In this document: in pieces, positions 34,497 to 44,136 of the stretch | How positions within the stretch are numbered: position 1 is the first letter of the stretch | Layout: the number at the start of each line of letters is the position of its first letter | Assembly (NCBI GenBank): GCA_947498705.1 | Contig: CANMLW010000006.1 | Coordinates: 175,600-239,599, forward strand | Length of the DNA: 64,000 nucleotides | DNA from: an uncultured Aquimarina sp. | GTDB lineage: Bacteria; Bacteroidota; Bacteroidia; Flavobacteriales; Flavobacteriaceae | Reading direction: 5' to 3' | Notes under the pieces: generated by a model | What the model was told of the DNA's origin: nothing | Databases searched by the model: none | What the model saw: only the letters and a program-made list of their open reading frames with translations | Translations under genes and position numbers: made by a program

Positions 34497-35526
34497 ATAA
34501 ACTCGAAGGTTGTTCTTTGTTTCCTAATACACGCGCAAATAATTTTTTGAGTAGAGGAGAAGCTTCATTCATCTTACGTTCGCTCTCAACTGCTGTAAGT
34601 ACGCCATTTTTATTATAAAACAACTCATAACTAAAAACAAACCTATTGTTTTTTTCATCGATACCTAATTGGCCAAACCGTAAATCGTTAAATAAAAGTT
34701 TGTCATTAGATAATTTTTCAATAGTATACCATCCTTCAGAAAGCTTGATCAATCTAGGAATAAGTGGGTCATTTTTCATTTCCCCTAATAAATGATGATT
34801 TTTGGGAAACTCTTTAAAACTAATTTTATCGTTTTCATCCAATAAAGAATAATAGCCTATCAAAAAAGAATTTTGGGTTTCGATATTAGCTGACCATAGA
34901 ATACTATTTAAGGGAGTAGGTTTTGTTTGAATCTCTTTATAACCAATACGTTGTTTTTCTAGATTAGATTGAAAAACGGTATAAGTATACCATTTTATTC
35001 CTAATGTAATGACCATATATGCACTACTTATGAATAGCCCTAGTTTGTTAAATTTTTCTCTCCTAGGGTCAGTGCGTTTATAAAACATTGCCAAAATGAG
35101 AAAAATCAAAAATGGTAGTGTATAAAGAGGGTCAACTACAAAAATATTTTTGAATGATACCTTATATCTAAATGGCCAAAATAACTGAGTTCCCCAGGTA
35201 GTAAAGGCATCAAGTATTGGATGGGTAAATAATCCTAAAAACATAAGTTTGGTCCAATCTTTCCAGTTGGCCTCTTTATGTTTGTATATTTTGGCAATCA
35301 GCCAGCCAAATATAGGAGCTGCTATGATGCTAAAAAGGATTGAGTGAGAAAAGCCTCGATGTACTTCATTGGCAGTAACATTATCAACGAATAACTTCGT
35401 TAATACATCCAAATCAGGAATGGTTCCTGCAATTGCACCCCATAATATTGCTTTGTTACCCACCTTTTTGCCAAGAACAGCTTCACCCACCGCGGCACCT
35501 AGTACAATTTGAGTTAATGAATCCAT
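34495..35526 (-). CDS. YdjM-like membrane-bound metal-dependent hydrolase
   Basis: The 343-aa product has four or five TM helices. The YdjM/LexA-regulated hydrolase motifs are MDSLTQIVLGAAVGEAVLG, GTIPDLDVL, HRGFSHSILF and FTHPILDAFTTWGTQL, which carry the His/Asp metal ligands. The C-terminal ~140 residues form a soluble domain. The family is of unknown biochemical role. Its ATG overlaps the stop of the preceding minus-strand gene (TAATG), so the two are coupled. Confidence 0.88.
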   Translation of the reverse strand: MDSLTQIVLGAAVGEAVLGKKVGNKAILWGAIAGTIPDLDVLTKLFVDNVTANEVHRGFSHSILFSIIAAPIFGWLIAKIYKHKEANWKDWTKLMFLGLFTHPILDAFTTWGTQLFWPFRYKVSFKNIFVVDPLYTLPFLIFLILAMFYKRTDPRREKFNKLGLFISSAYMVITLGIKWYTYTVFQSNLEKQRIGYKEIQTKPTPLNSILWSANIETQNSFLIGYYSLLDENDKISFKEFPKNHHLLGEMKNDPLIPRLIKLSEGWYTIEKLSNDKLLFNDLRFGQLGIDEKNNRFVFSYELFYNKNGVLTAVESERKMNEASPLLKKLFARVLGNKEQPSSL

Positions 35527-36713
35527 TATTCTACCCGGAGTTTAAAAGGGTTTCTAATTTCGTATTCACTTGGTGAAATTAGTTCTATTAATGGCTTTAA
35601 TAGTGTATTAGAAATAGAATTACCATGGCGTACATATAATTTCATCTCTACCGGTTTAGCTCCTACACAACTTTTTATAATTTCTGCGGTTCTACCTAGT
35701 CTAAGTTCATCTGCATTTTTTGTGATCGCAAGGTCTACATAATCATATAACATTTTTTGATAAATAGCATGACTTTTATTGTAATCATAATCAATCCCAA
35801 TATGATTTGCGTCAATAAGATTATCTGTAAAAAAAGCAGTCATGAACCCAACTAGTTTTTGCTCTATAAAATATCCTTTAAAAATAAATGTTTCTTGTAA
35901 GGTATCTTTTAGACTTTTGAATGTAGAAGCGTTGAGTTTACCAATCTTAAAATCAGCTTTATCAATTACAGAAAGGTATAATCTGTCTATTTGATCGGTA
36001 TAAGTTGCAATGTCTTCTGCAGTGAAATTTTTAACAGCAACATCTTTAGATTTTTTTAAAACCTTTTTTGTTCGCGTCCTAAATTTTGTTCGCATACTGT
36101 TAATATAGTCTTCAAAAGTAGTCCATTTTGGATCTAACTGAAGTACCATATTTACATCAATTTTAAATTCTCTAAAATCAAATTCTTTGATATAATCACT
36201 ATGATCGTATGAATCTGGCCAAAACTCTTTTAGCAATATAAAAGATGGTTTTGTAGAGTTTTCAGATTTTCTAATTTCACGCAAAGCATCAGATAAACTT
36301 TTGAATGCCAATTTAGATGATACTTGACTGGTATTGTATACAAAACCATGCTCACCACAAGAAAACATATTACCACAAACGAGTACTTTAACATCTATAT
36401 TATTAATAAGTTTTTTTTTAATAGTATCGCTTATTTTACAAGGAAATTCTTGAAAGTTTAATAGAGAAGGATTAAACTTAATAAGTTGAGCGGTGGCAAA
36501 GCCTACAGGAGTTTTATCCTGATAAAATAAAATATACCTAAATTGAATTGTTTCAGATAACGTATCCTCAAGAGCCTTTAGATAAGGTAAGGATAGAAAA
36601 ATATTATTTTTAAGGTTTATAAAACTCCAATCAATAGCTGGGATATCTTTGGTATTTGTATAAAAAGTATATTTTAAAGGAGCGATATTGTTGTTGTTTG
36701 TTCTGTCTGACAT
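35526..36713 (-). CDS. GNAT/FemAB-like acyltransferase
   Basis: The 395-aa product lacks a signal. The C-terminal half (200-395) has GNAT-fold features of the peptidogalycan/FemX-like group: FRTRTKKVLKKSKDV, IEQKLVGFMTAFF, DANHIGIDYDYNKSHAIYQKMLYDYVD, LRLGRTAEIIKSCVGA. The N-terminal half looks like a duplicated, less conserved domain. It probably acylates an envelope component or small molecule. It is translationally coupled to the YdjM-like gene. Confidence 0.75.
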   Translation of the reverse strand: MSDRTNNNNIAPLKYTFYTNTKDIPAIDWSFINLKNNIFLSLPYLKALEDTLSETIQFRYILFYQDKTPVGFATAQLIKFNPSLLNFQEFPCKISDTIKKKLINNIDVKVLVCGNMFSCGEHGFVYNTSQVSSKLAFKSLSDALREIRKSENSTKPSFILLKEFWPDSYDHSDYIKEFDFREFKIDVNMVLQLDPKWTTFEDYINSMRTKFRTRTKKVLKKSKDVAVKNFTAEDIATYTDQIDRLYLSVIDKADFKIGKLNASTFKSLKDTLQETFIFKGYFIEQKLVGFMTAFFTDNLIDANHIGIDYDYNKSHAIYQKMLYDYVDLAITKNADELRLGRTAEIIKSCVGAKPVEMKLYVRHGNSISNTLLKPLIELISPSEYEIRNPFKLRVE

Positions 36714-36864
36714 AGATAATAGTGACCTAATTTCTTATCGATTATAATTTCAGGCTACTCAAAATTACGTTTATTTTTTGTAGTGATTAGTAAATGAATG
36801 TCAAAAATCATTGTTTTAGTGGGTTATTTTATGGTTTTAACATTTTAAAAAGATGGTAATAAAG

Positions 36865-36872
36865 TACATTTG
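36865..36872 (+). promoter_or_regulatory. Candidate promoter box before the regulator cluster
   Basis: TACATTTG matches TAnnTTTG and continues as TTTGACCGTTGAAT (36869-36882). This 14-base string recurs with one change at 37470-37483 before the second regulator, and in part at 36954-36962. Confidence 0.4.
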
Positions 36873-36975
36873 ACCGTTGAATAAATGTTTTTGAACGAAA
36901 ACCTATTCATAAAGTTCTATTTTGTAATGATAATTTCAAATAAGTTTATTTTCTTTGACCGTAATTGGGAAGTAA

Positions 36976-37395
36976 ATGAATACATTGGTGCATTGTGTCT
37001 TGTTGATAGATGATGACAAGGCTACAAATTTTTATAACGAAAGAGTAGTTTCTAAACACGAAAGTTTCTACAAGGTAAATAAAGTGCAAAGTGGTTTAGC
37101 AGCTTTAGAATACCTTACTGCTGTAGAAAATAATTTAGAAACCAAACCAGACCTTATTTTTTTGGATATTAATATGCCTGCAATGAATGGGTGGGAATTC
37201 TTACTAGAGTTTTCTAAATTGAATCCAAAAGTTACCGATGGTATAAAAATTATATTATTGTCTACATCATCCAACCCTGATGATGTAAAAGCTTCTGCAA
37301 AAAATCATTCTGTAGATGATTTTATCAACAAACCTTTATCAATTGATTTATTAAATGATGTGTTAAAAAATCATTTTAGAAGCGAGGTTCATTAG
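36976..37395 (+). CDS. Single-domain response regulator 1
   Basis: The 139-aa receiver domain stands alone, with acidic pocket IDDDKATNFYN, phosphoacceptor Asp64 in LDINMPAMNGWEF, Ser in LLSTSSNPDD and Lys in FINKPLS. It has no output domain. It is paralogous to the next two genes, which share the xTNFxN and LDINMPxMNGWEF blocks. It is probably a phosphoacceptor for hybrid or DHp kinases such as the one at 41271. Confidence 0.93.
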   Translation: MNTLVHCVLLIDDDKATNFYNERVVSKHESFYKVNKVQSGLAALEYLTAVENNLETKPDLIFLDINMPAMNGWEFLLEFSKLNPKVTDGIKIILLSTSSNPDDVKASAKNHSVDDFINKPLSIDLLNDVLKNHFRSEVH

Positions 37396-37469
37396 AATAT
37401 TTATAACTTTTCTTGTTATTTTTTATCAAAATATAATACTATCTTACGATTATGTAAGAATAAAAAGTG

Positions 37470-37483
37470 TTTTACCGTTGAAT
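37470..37483 (+). repeat. Second copy of a 14-bp upstream motif
   Basis: TTTTACCGTTGAAT differs by one base from TTTGACCGTTGAAT at 36869-36882. Each copy precedes one receiver gene (by ~95 and ~165 bp), which suggests shared regulation or simple duplication of the gene with its promoter. Confidence 0.4.
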
Positions 37484-37647
37484 TGTGTTTTTTGTCGTAA
37501 TTTCGCGGTTTGGTTTTTCATTTTCTAGTTTGATTTAATATTGTTTTATTTCATTTGTTAGTATGTAATAATGATAAAATTATTCATATTTATTTGTAAC
37601 CAACGATAATATATGTAGACAAATTTTGTCGATCAAAAAACAATCAA

Positions 37648-38100
37648 ATGAAATTATCAATACTTCAAGTATTATTAATAGATGATGATAAACCTACCAA
37701 TTTCTTTAATAAAATGATTATTGAGAAATATGGTGACCTTGGCAATGTCTCTACAGTTACTAGTGGATTGGAAGCACTAGAATATTTTAAAGAAGTCAAG
37801 GAAGGGAAGCAAAATAAACCAAGTCTGGTCTTTTTGGATATTAATATGCCAGGAATGAACGGATGGGAGTTTTTAAAAGAGTTTGTAAAGTTTGGTAATA
37901 AAATAACAGATGGAGTTGGCATTTTTATGTTAACAACCTCTGATGATGAAAAAGAAATAGAGAAAGCAGAAAAGCATAGTTTGGTACTAGACTTTTTGAA
38001 TAAACCTTTATCTCCTAAATTATTAGACAATGCATTAGAAAAGTATTTTTGTACAATAGCTAAACATGGGAAAAACAAAACAATTTCTATTAGTAGATGA
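37648..38100 (+). CDS. Single-domain response regulator 2
   Basis: The 150-aa receiver domain has IDDDKPTNFFN, Asp64 in LDINMPGMNGWEF, Thr in MLTTSDDEKE and Lys in FLNKPLS. It is closely related to the preceding gene. Its last 35 bp overlap the start of the third regulator, so the two are translationally linked. Confidence 0.93.
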   Translation: MKLSILQVLLIDDDKPTNFFNKMIIEKYGDLGNVSTVTSGLEALEYFKEVKEGKQNKPSLVFLDINMPGMNGWEFLKEFVKFGNKITDGVGIFMLTTSDDEKEIEKAEKHSLVLDFLNKPLSPKLLDNALEKYFCTIAKHGKNKTISISR

Positions 38101-38473
38101 TAGTGAGGCTACTAATTTTTTTAACAAGATGATGATCCAGAAAACGGGATATGCAGATGAAATCTTGATAGCAAAAAATGGCGAAGAAGCATTAGACTAT
38201 ATCAAATCAGGAATATTTCCTTCGGTTATTTTTTTAGATATAAATATGCCGGTTATGAATGGCTGGGAGTTTTTAACTGCTTATCAAAAACTAAGTAGTG
38301 AATTTAAAAAATCTAAAATAGTTTTGATGATTGGAGCAGAATTGATAAATGGTGATAAAAAAATGGCAGAAGAAATGCCAGATATAATTACACATAGTCC
38401 TAAACATTTGACAAAAGAATTGATTACAAAGGTAGTCGAGGAGTATTTATATGAAGAATATGATTTTTCTTAA
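38066..38473 (+). CDS. Single-domain response regulator 3 (divergent)
   Basis: The 135-aa receiver has VDDSEATNFFN and Asp58 in LDINMPVMNGWEF. The strand-4 switch Ser/Thr seen in its paralogues is replaced (VLMIGAEL), and the usual KP is SPKHL. It can perhaps be phosphorylated but may not switch normally. The TonB receptor gene follows after 89 bp. Confidence 0.9.
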   Translation: MGKTKQFLLVDDSEATNFFNKMMIQKTGYADEILIAKNGEEALDYIKSGIFPSVIFLDINMPVMNGWEFLTAYQKLSSEFKKSKIVLMIGAELINGDKKMAEEMPDIITHSPKHLTKELITKVVEEYLYEEYDFS

Positions 38474-38562
38474 CGAAGTTAGAGCACTTTAATAGGGATT
38501 AGAAATATATAGTACTATTTTTGCAAACATCTAGGAGTATGCATTTATGAAAAACGTTCTAT

Positions 38563-41274
38563 ATGCTTAAGACACAGTGTCAAATATGTTTAGTACTTGT
38601 TTTGTTTTACTGTAATTGTCAGGTAAGTTGGTCACAATCCAAAGCTATTATAAGTGGTAATGTAACGGATCAATTTGGGAATTTACCAGGTGCAAAGGTA
38701 TTTATTGACGGTACGAATAAGAGTACAACAACAGATGTTAATGGTTATTATCAATTTAGTGTAGATAAAGGAGATTATATAATTACCTCTGATTTTGTAA
38801 TGTATACCCCCCTTTCCAAAGCTGTTTCTGTAAAAAAAGGGGATACTTTAAAAGTAGATTTCTTATTAGAAACAGGGTTTTCTATAGATCAACCCGTTTC
38901 TTTAGGATCAAGAGCCCAACCAAAGTCATCATTAAAAAATACAGCTGCGGTAGATATTATTTCGCCACAACAACTTACCAGTTCGCCCCAGGTAGAATTA
39001 AGTCATATATTACATTATTTAATTCCTTCCTTTCATTCGACTACGCAAACTATAGCAGATGGAACCGATCATATAGATCCTGCTACGCTAAGAGGATTAG
39101 GCCCGGATCAGGTATTGGTGCTGGTTAACGGAAAACGAAGACATAGTAGTTCTTTATTAAATGTAAATGGTACAGTAGGAAGAGGATCTGTAGGGACCGA
39201 TTTTAATGCTATTCCTGTGGCATCAATTGAAAGAATAGAAGTGCTTAGAGATGGAGCAACACCACAATATGGGTCTGATGCTATTGCAGGAGTTATAAAC
39301 ATTATCTTAAAAAAACAAACAGAAATTATCCAATTGGATAGTAGAATAGGAACGAATACAGAAGGAGACGGGACCAATATCTATGCTGCGGCAAATTTTG
39401 GCTTAAAAGTTGGGAAAGAAGGGTATATGAATGTAACAGCAGAATATAGAGATAGAAGATCTATAAATAGGGCAGGGGACTATACTGGTAATGTCTATTC
39501 TAATGATAATGCGATTGATCAAGTGCAAATTGTAGAGAATAATTTTTTTCAAAGAACTGGATATACAGGAATGCAAGTCATGCAGATAGGAAGCTCCGAA
39601 ACTCAGAATATTGCACTTTCGCTTAATGGTGGTATTCCTTTGTCAGGTAATGCCTCATTGTATCTGCAAGCTAGTAGAAATTATAGAGAAGGTACGTCAA
39701 AAGGCTTTTATCGTTTTCCTAAAGATCAGGACAAAGTGGTTTTAGAACTTTTTCCACATGGATTTTCTCCAGAAATACTTACTGATATACAGGATGATGT
39801 GATTACAGGAGGAATTAAAGGAGTAAAAAATAACTGGAATGTAGATTTTAGCCATTCTATTGCCGTGAATAGATTAGATTATACGGTTAACAATTCGAAT
39901 AACGCGTCATTAGGAATCACATCTCCCAAAACTTTTTATACGGGAGGTTTTTTATATCAACAAAATGCGACAAACCTTGATCTTTCAAGAACATTTGATT
40001 GGCTTAGTGGTGTAAATATTGCTTTTGGGGCAGAACTTAGAATAGAGAATTATGAGATTATTGCAGGAGAAGAAGCTTCATATACTAATGGGGGTAGTAC
40101 TTATGTAACACCTCAGGGGACTGAACTACCTCGAGTTGTGGGATCACAGGTGTTTCCTGGTTTTAGACCAGAAAATGAGTTAAGTCGTTTTAGAACAAAT
40201 AGTTCTGGGTATATAGATATCGAAGCTAATTTAACTAAAAAATTATTGCTTCGAGGAGCTGCTAGATATGAATTGTATAATGATTTTGGAGGGCAAGCCA
40301 TCTGGAAACTATCAGGTAGGTATAGAATAAAAGATGGAATTACAATTAGAACAGGATTTTCTACAGGATTTAGAGCACCGTCTCTACATCAGGTGTATTT
40401 TCAAAATATAAGTACACAGTTTATTAATGGAGAAAGTGTGCAGGTAGGAACTTTTAATAATGAAAGTGCTGTAACTTCGGGAGCTTTTAAAATTGGAAAT
40501 TTAAAACCAGAGTTATCAAATCATTTAAGTGCTGGTATTAGCAGTAGGTTTGGAGATAACATCACGTTTAGTTTTGATTACTATTTAATTTCTATAGAAG
40601 ATCGAATAGTACTTTCTGGTCAATTTGCAGAAGGGTATGAAGATATATTAGAGCCATTTAATGTTGGAGCTGCGCAATTCTTTACTAATGCAATAGATTC
40701 AGAAACCTCTGGGGTAGATATGACACTTTTCTATAAAAAAACATTAGGTAAAGGAGAGTTCAATGCTTCTATTGGTGCTAATATAACGAGAACAAAAGTA
40801 AAAGGACCTATTAAAGTTTCTGAAGCCTTAAGAGGACAAGAAAATGTTTTGTTTAATAGAGAAGAAATAGCAAGAGTAGAGTCTGCACAACCAAATTATA
40901 AGATGAATGCATTAATGTCGTATGATTTTGAGAAGCTTAAGTTTCAGGTTATCAACACCTTGTTTGGTGATGTGAAATTTATACATCCAGATGACGGTAA
41001 CACTGCAAATTGGGTACTTAATGATTTTACAGGAAATATAGAAACCCGTGATCAAACATTTACTCCAAAAATAGTAACAGATGTTGCCGTTTCGTATCAA
41101 GTTAATGATTATGTGAAATGTACATTGGGCGGTAATAATATTTTCAATATATACCCCGATAAACACAAGCACAGTGCTAATACAGAAGATGGTAATTTCA
41201 TCTACAGTAGAAGAGTACAACAATTTGGCGTAAATGGAGCAAATTATTATGTAAGATTATTACTAAGATTATGA
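38563..41274 (+). CDS. TonB-dependent outer-membrane receptor
   Basis: The 903-aa product has a signal peptide, then a carboxypeptidase-regulatory-like beta domain (about 28-105), a plug (about 120-235: LRGLGPDQVLVLVNGKRRHSSS, GSDAIAGVINIILKKQ) and a 22-strand barrel ending VRLLLRL. It takes up an unidentified ligand across the outer membrane with TonB-ExbBD energy. The plug is not of the SusC RagA type, since no SusD gene follows. The stop overlaps the ATG of the YfiR-domain kinase by 4 bp, so receptor and kinase are coexpressed. Confidence 0.93.
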   Translation: MLKTQCQICLVLVLFYCNCQVSWSQSKAIISGNVTDQFGNLPGAKVFIDGTNKSTTTDVNGYYQFSVDKGDYIITSDFVMYTPLSKAVSVKKGDTLKVDFLLETGFSIDQPVSLGSRAQPKSSLKNTAAVDIISPQQLTSSPQVELSHILHYLIPSFHSTTQTIADGTDHIDPATLRGLGPDQVLVLVNGKRRHSSSLLNVNGTVGRGSVGTDFNAIPVASIERIEVLRDGATPQYGSDAIAGVINIILKKQTEIIQLDSRIGTNTEGDGTNIYAAANFGLKVGKEGYMNVTAEYRDRRSINRAGDYTGNVYSNDNAIDQVQIVENNFFQRTGYTGMQVMQIGSSETQNIALSLNGGIPLSGNASLYLQASRNYREGTSKGFYRFPKDQDKVVLELFPHGFSPEILTDIQDDVITGGIKGVKNNWNVDFSHSIAVNRLDYTVNNSNNASLGITSPKTFYTGGFLYQQNATNLDLSRTFDWLSGVNIAFGAELRIENYEIIAGEEASYTNGGSTYVTPQGTELPRVVGSQVFPGFRPENELSRFRTNSSGYIDIEANLTKKLLLRGAARYELYNDFGGQAIWKLSGRYRIKDGITIRTGFSTGFRAPSLHQVYFQNISTQFINGESVQVGTFNNESAVTSGAFKIGNLKPELSNHLSAGISSRFGDNITFSFDYYLISIEDRIVLSGQFAEGYEDILEPFNVGAAQFFTNAIDSETSGVDMTLFYKKTLGKGEFNASIGANITRTKVKGPIKVSEALRGQENVLFNREEIARVESAQPNYKMNALMSYDFEKLKFQVINTLFGDVKFIHPDDGNTANWVLNDFTGNIETRDQTFTPKIVTDVAVSYQVNDYVKCTLGGNNIFNIYPDKHKHSANTEDGNFIYSRRVQQFGVNGANYYVRLLLRL

Positions 41275-43124
41275 TAAAGCATATTCATATATCCACCATA
41301 CAAAAACACTTTATAGCATTAGTGTTATGTTGCATAACCATGGTTTTTTCTTTTGCTCAACAAACATCAAAAATAGCAGATAAAGAAGGAGTAAAAAGGT
41401 TACAGAGGGCTATATTTATTTTCAATTTTGCGCAGCAAGTTGGCTGGGAAAATCTTAAATCTAAAAAAGATTTTAAAATAGGTGTTTTAGGTCCCGATAA
41501 AACCATACTAGACCTTAGGACTATAGCGAAGAGGAGAAAAATTCATGGTAAACCTGTAAAGGTTATTCGTCTACAACATGTAAATGATGTAGAAAATGTA
41601 CAACTATTATATGTAAATAATAAGTATAGTTATAGTATAGAATACCTTCTGGATAAAATACTAGGTAAAAATATTTTGTTAATTAGTGAAGATTATAATT
41701 TTAATACTTCAATGATTAATATGGTAAATGTTGGAGATTCTTTTGAATATGAAATTAATATCGAAAGAATAGAACAAGAGAGGTTTACTGTGGTTCCTTC
41801 CTTAAAAAAATATGCCATTACGTCTGCAGAAAAATGGAAACGACTCTACCAATTTACAGAAAAGACGCTAAGTAAAATTCAAGAAGACAAGACTAAGCAA
41901 GAAGCCAAATTAAAAGATAAAGAACGACAAATACAATATCAGAAGGATACTATAACAGGGCAGTTAGAAAAAATTTATTCTAAGGAGGGAGAAATTAATG
42001 AACGTAATAAAAGAATAAAGAAGCTTTACACTCAAAACGAATTTCAGAAAAAGAAATACGAAGAAAGACTTGCGCTAGAGAGGGAGTTAGAAAATAATAT
42101 AAAGGAGCAAATAACATATATTGAAAAACAGCAAGAACAAATTCAGGAAAGCAATAGAGAAATAAAAGAACAGCAAGAATTTCTTGAAAAACAAAAGGAT
42201 AAAATCAAACAACAAGAGAAAGTTTTAAATGAACAGGATGTAAAAATTAAAAGTCAGGAAAAAATAAGCTTGTTGTTAATCGCTTTGGCCACACTTGCAT
42301 TTGGATTTAGTTTTTTTATTTATAGAGGGTATCAAAATAAGAAGAAGTATAATAAGGAATTAGCAATTAAAAATCAGGCTTTTTATAAGCAATCTGTGGT
42401 ATTAGAAGCTAAAAATAGAGAATTAGAACAATTTGCTTATATCGCAAGTCATGATCTTCAGGAACCACTTAATACCATTTCTAGTTTTATAGATTTACTT
42501 ACTCAAGATTATAACGAAAAGTTTGATGAAATAGGAAAAACCAGCTTAACTTTTATAAAAGACGCTAGTGTACGAATGAAAAAATTGATAGATGCTTTAC
42601 TAGAATATTCAAGATTGGGTAGAAGTAAAGACTATGTAGCGGTCGATTGTAATGTGATTATAGAGGATTTAAAAAGTGATTTAAAAAATAGAATAGAAAA
42701 AACAGGAGCAAGCATTAATTTTAAAGACTTACCTGTTGTGACTGGTGCAGAGATAGAATTGCGTTTACTTTTTCAAAACTTGATTAGCAATGGTATTAAG
42801 TTTCGCCATCAAGATACTGTTCCAAAGATAGATATCTTATGCAAGAAGAAACAAGATCAAGAAAATGATTCAAAAGGTTTCTGGGAGTTCTCTGTACAAG
42901 ACAATGGAATAGGAATACCCCAAAACCATCAAGAACGAATATTTGCCATTTTTCAAAGATTACATTCTCGAGATAAATATGAAGGTACTGGAATTGGATT
43001 GGCTCATTGTAAAAAAATTGTAGAATCCCATGGTGGTAAGATATGGTTATCTTCTACAGAAGGTAAAGGGAGTATTTTTTATTTTACAATTCCATTTAAC
43101 AGAACAGAAAACACAATTACCTAA
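41271..43124 (+). CDS. YfiR-domain sensor histidine kinase
   Basis: The 617-aa product has a signal sequence (to about residue 30) and a periplasmic YfiR (DUF4154) domain at 35-185 (FNFAQQVGW, KIGVLGPD, LLISEDYNFNTSMINMV). A long charged coiled coil (190-330), one TM helix (about 333-352), HisKA with phosphoacceptor His394 (IASHDLQEPLNTIS) and HATPase_c (LISNGIKF, DNGIGIP, GTGIGLAHCKKIVESHGG) complete it. YfiR domains bind small periplasmic ligands and regulate cyclases in other bacteria. Here the domain sits in a kinase coupled to a TonB receptor, a likely uptake-sensing pair with the three receivers upstream. Confidence 0.9.
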   Translation: MIKHIHISTIQKHFIALVLCCITMVFSFAQQTSKIADKEGVKRLQRAIFIFNFAQQVGWENLKSKKDFKIGVLGPDKTILDLRTIAKRRKIHGKPVKVIRLQHVNDVENVQLLYVNNKYSYSIEYLLDKILGKNILLISEDYNFNTSMINMVNVGDSFEYEINIERIEQERFTVVPSLKKYAITSAEKWKRLYQFTEKTLSKIQEDKTKQEAKLKDKERQIQYQKDTITGQLEKIYSKEGEINERNKRIKKLYTQNEFQKKKYEERLALERELENNIKEQITYIEKQQEQIQESNREIKEQQEFLEKQKDKIKQQEKVLNEQDVKIKSQEKISLLLIALATLAFGFSFFIYRGYQNKKKYNKELAIKNQAFYKQSVVLEAKNRELEQFAYIASHDLQEPLNTISSFIDLLTQDYNEKFDEIGKTSLTFIKDASVRMKKLIDALLEYSRLGRSKDYVAVDCNVIIEDLKSDLKNRIEKTGASINFKDLPVVTGAEIELRLLFQNLISNGIKFRHQDTVPKIDILCKKKQDQENDSKGFWEFSVQDNGIGIPQNHQERIFAIFQRLHSRDKYEGTGIGLAHCKKIVESHGGKIWLSSTEGKGSIFYFTIPFNRTENTIT

Positions 43125-43140
43125 AAGTATAAATAAGATA

Positions 43141-43170
43141 AGGAGATATTTTTTTAATATCTCCTTTCCT
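43141..43170 (+). terminator. Terminator of the kinase operon
   Basis: AGGAGATATT and AATATCTCCT form a perfect 10-bp stem with a T-rich loop, followed by TTCCTTATTTTA. It starts 17 bp after the kinase stop codon. Confidence 0.8.
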
Positions 43171-44136
43171 TATTTTAAATACCCGGGGTAAATTCAAAAT
43201 TTTGGCTAATCTAATTTTGGATTATAACATTTCCCGTATATATAAATAAAACACTATTAATTTCTTAACGAATGTTTTATTAACCTATTTGATAGGTTAA
43301 TACTGTAGTCGTATAAATCATTTGATACTTACATGCAATTATCAATTAAATGTTTTAAGAAGTACAATGATATTGTGAAAACAGATGTTTTTTATGAATA
43401 TTGATAGGCTTCTTTTGTGTTAATATTGTATATGTAAATTGGACAAAGAAACTTTTTGGAAGCTATTTCTACAGTTTACCAAATGCTCATGACATAACTT
43501 TTTTCAATTAAAAAATAGTGGCATGTACAGTTTTTAAAGCATTTTTATCCTAAGTATGATTGTATTTTAACATTTTTTGTCCGTTTAGACATGAGTTGTA
43601 GTTAATTTTGCTCAAATTATGTTAAAACATAGGCTATATGGTATCTTTCAAAGATAATCCATTACTAGTAAGGCAAATGGATAGAACTCGAAATTCTGGA
43701 ATATCGATATAAATGTTAAATAAAATGTAAAGAAATGTTGCACAAAAATCAATTGAGTAGTTACTTTGAAGTAGAAAAAGTAACGAAATTGTTTAAATGT
43801 ATGGTTTTGATACCCCAAACTAAAAAGATCAATATAGTATCAGTTTAAATGAACCTATGGATATTAAATGAAGGATTTTACTTGAATGTATACTAAAGGT
43901 TGGAAGAAATTGCCAAGTTTTTTTAGAATAGTTAATTCATAGTATCCCCTTAATTAGTTGAACGTGTTATTACCCCAAAATAGTGCATGCGTTTTTTAAA
44001 ATCAGTATGTTTCTGTATAAAGCTTAAACAATAGACTTACTTGGTAAAAAAGTAAGAAGTTTAATTAAAAATAGTTTTAGATATTTTCTTTTAAAAAAGA
44101 AGTTTTCCTAAGCTTTAATCAGAAAAATATAGCTCT
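43171..44136. other. Long upstream region of the surface locus
   Basis: About 960 bases without an open frame that could be supported. The DNA is very AT-rich, with scattered AT inverted repeats but no strong terminator. No convincing TAnnTTTG box was identified. Its length before a long surface operon suggests a regulatory function. Confidence 0.4.
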
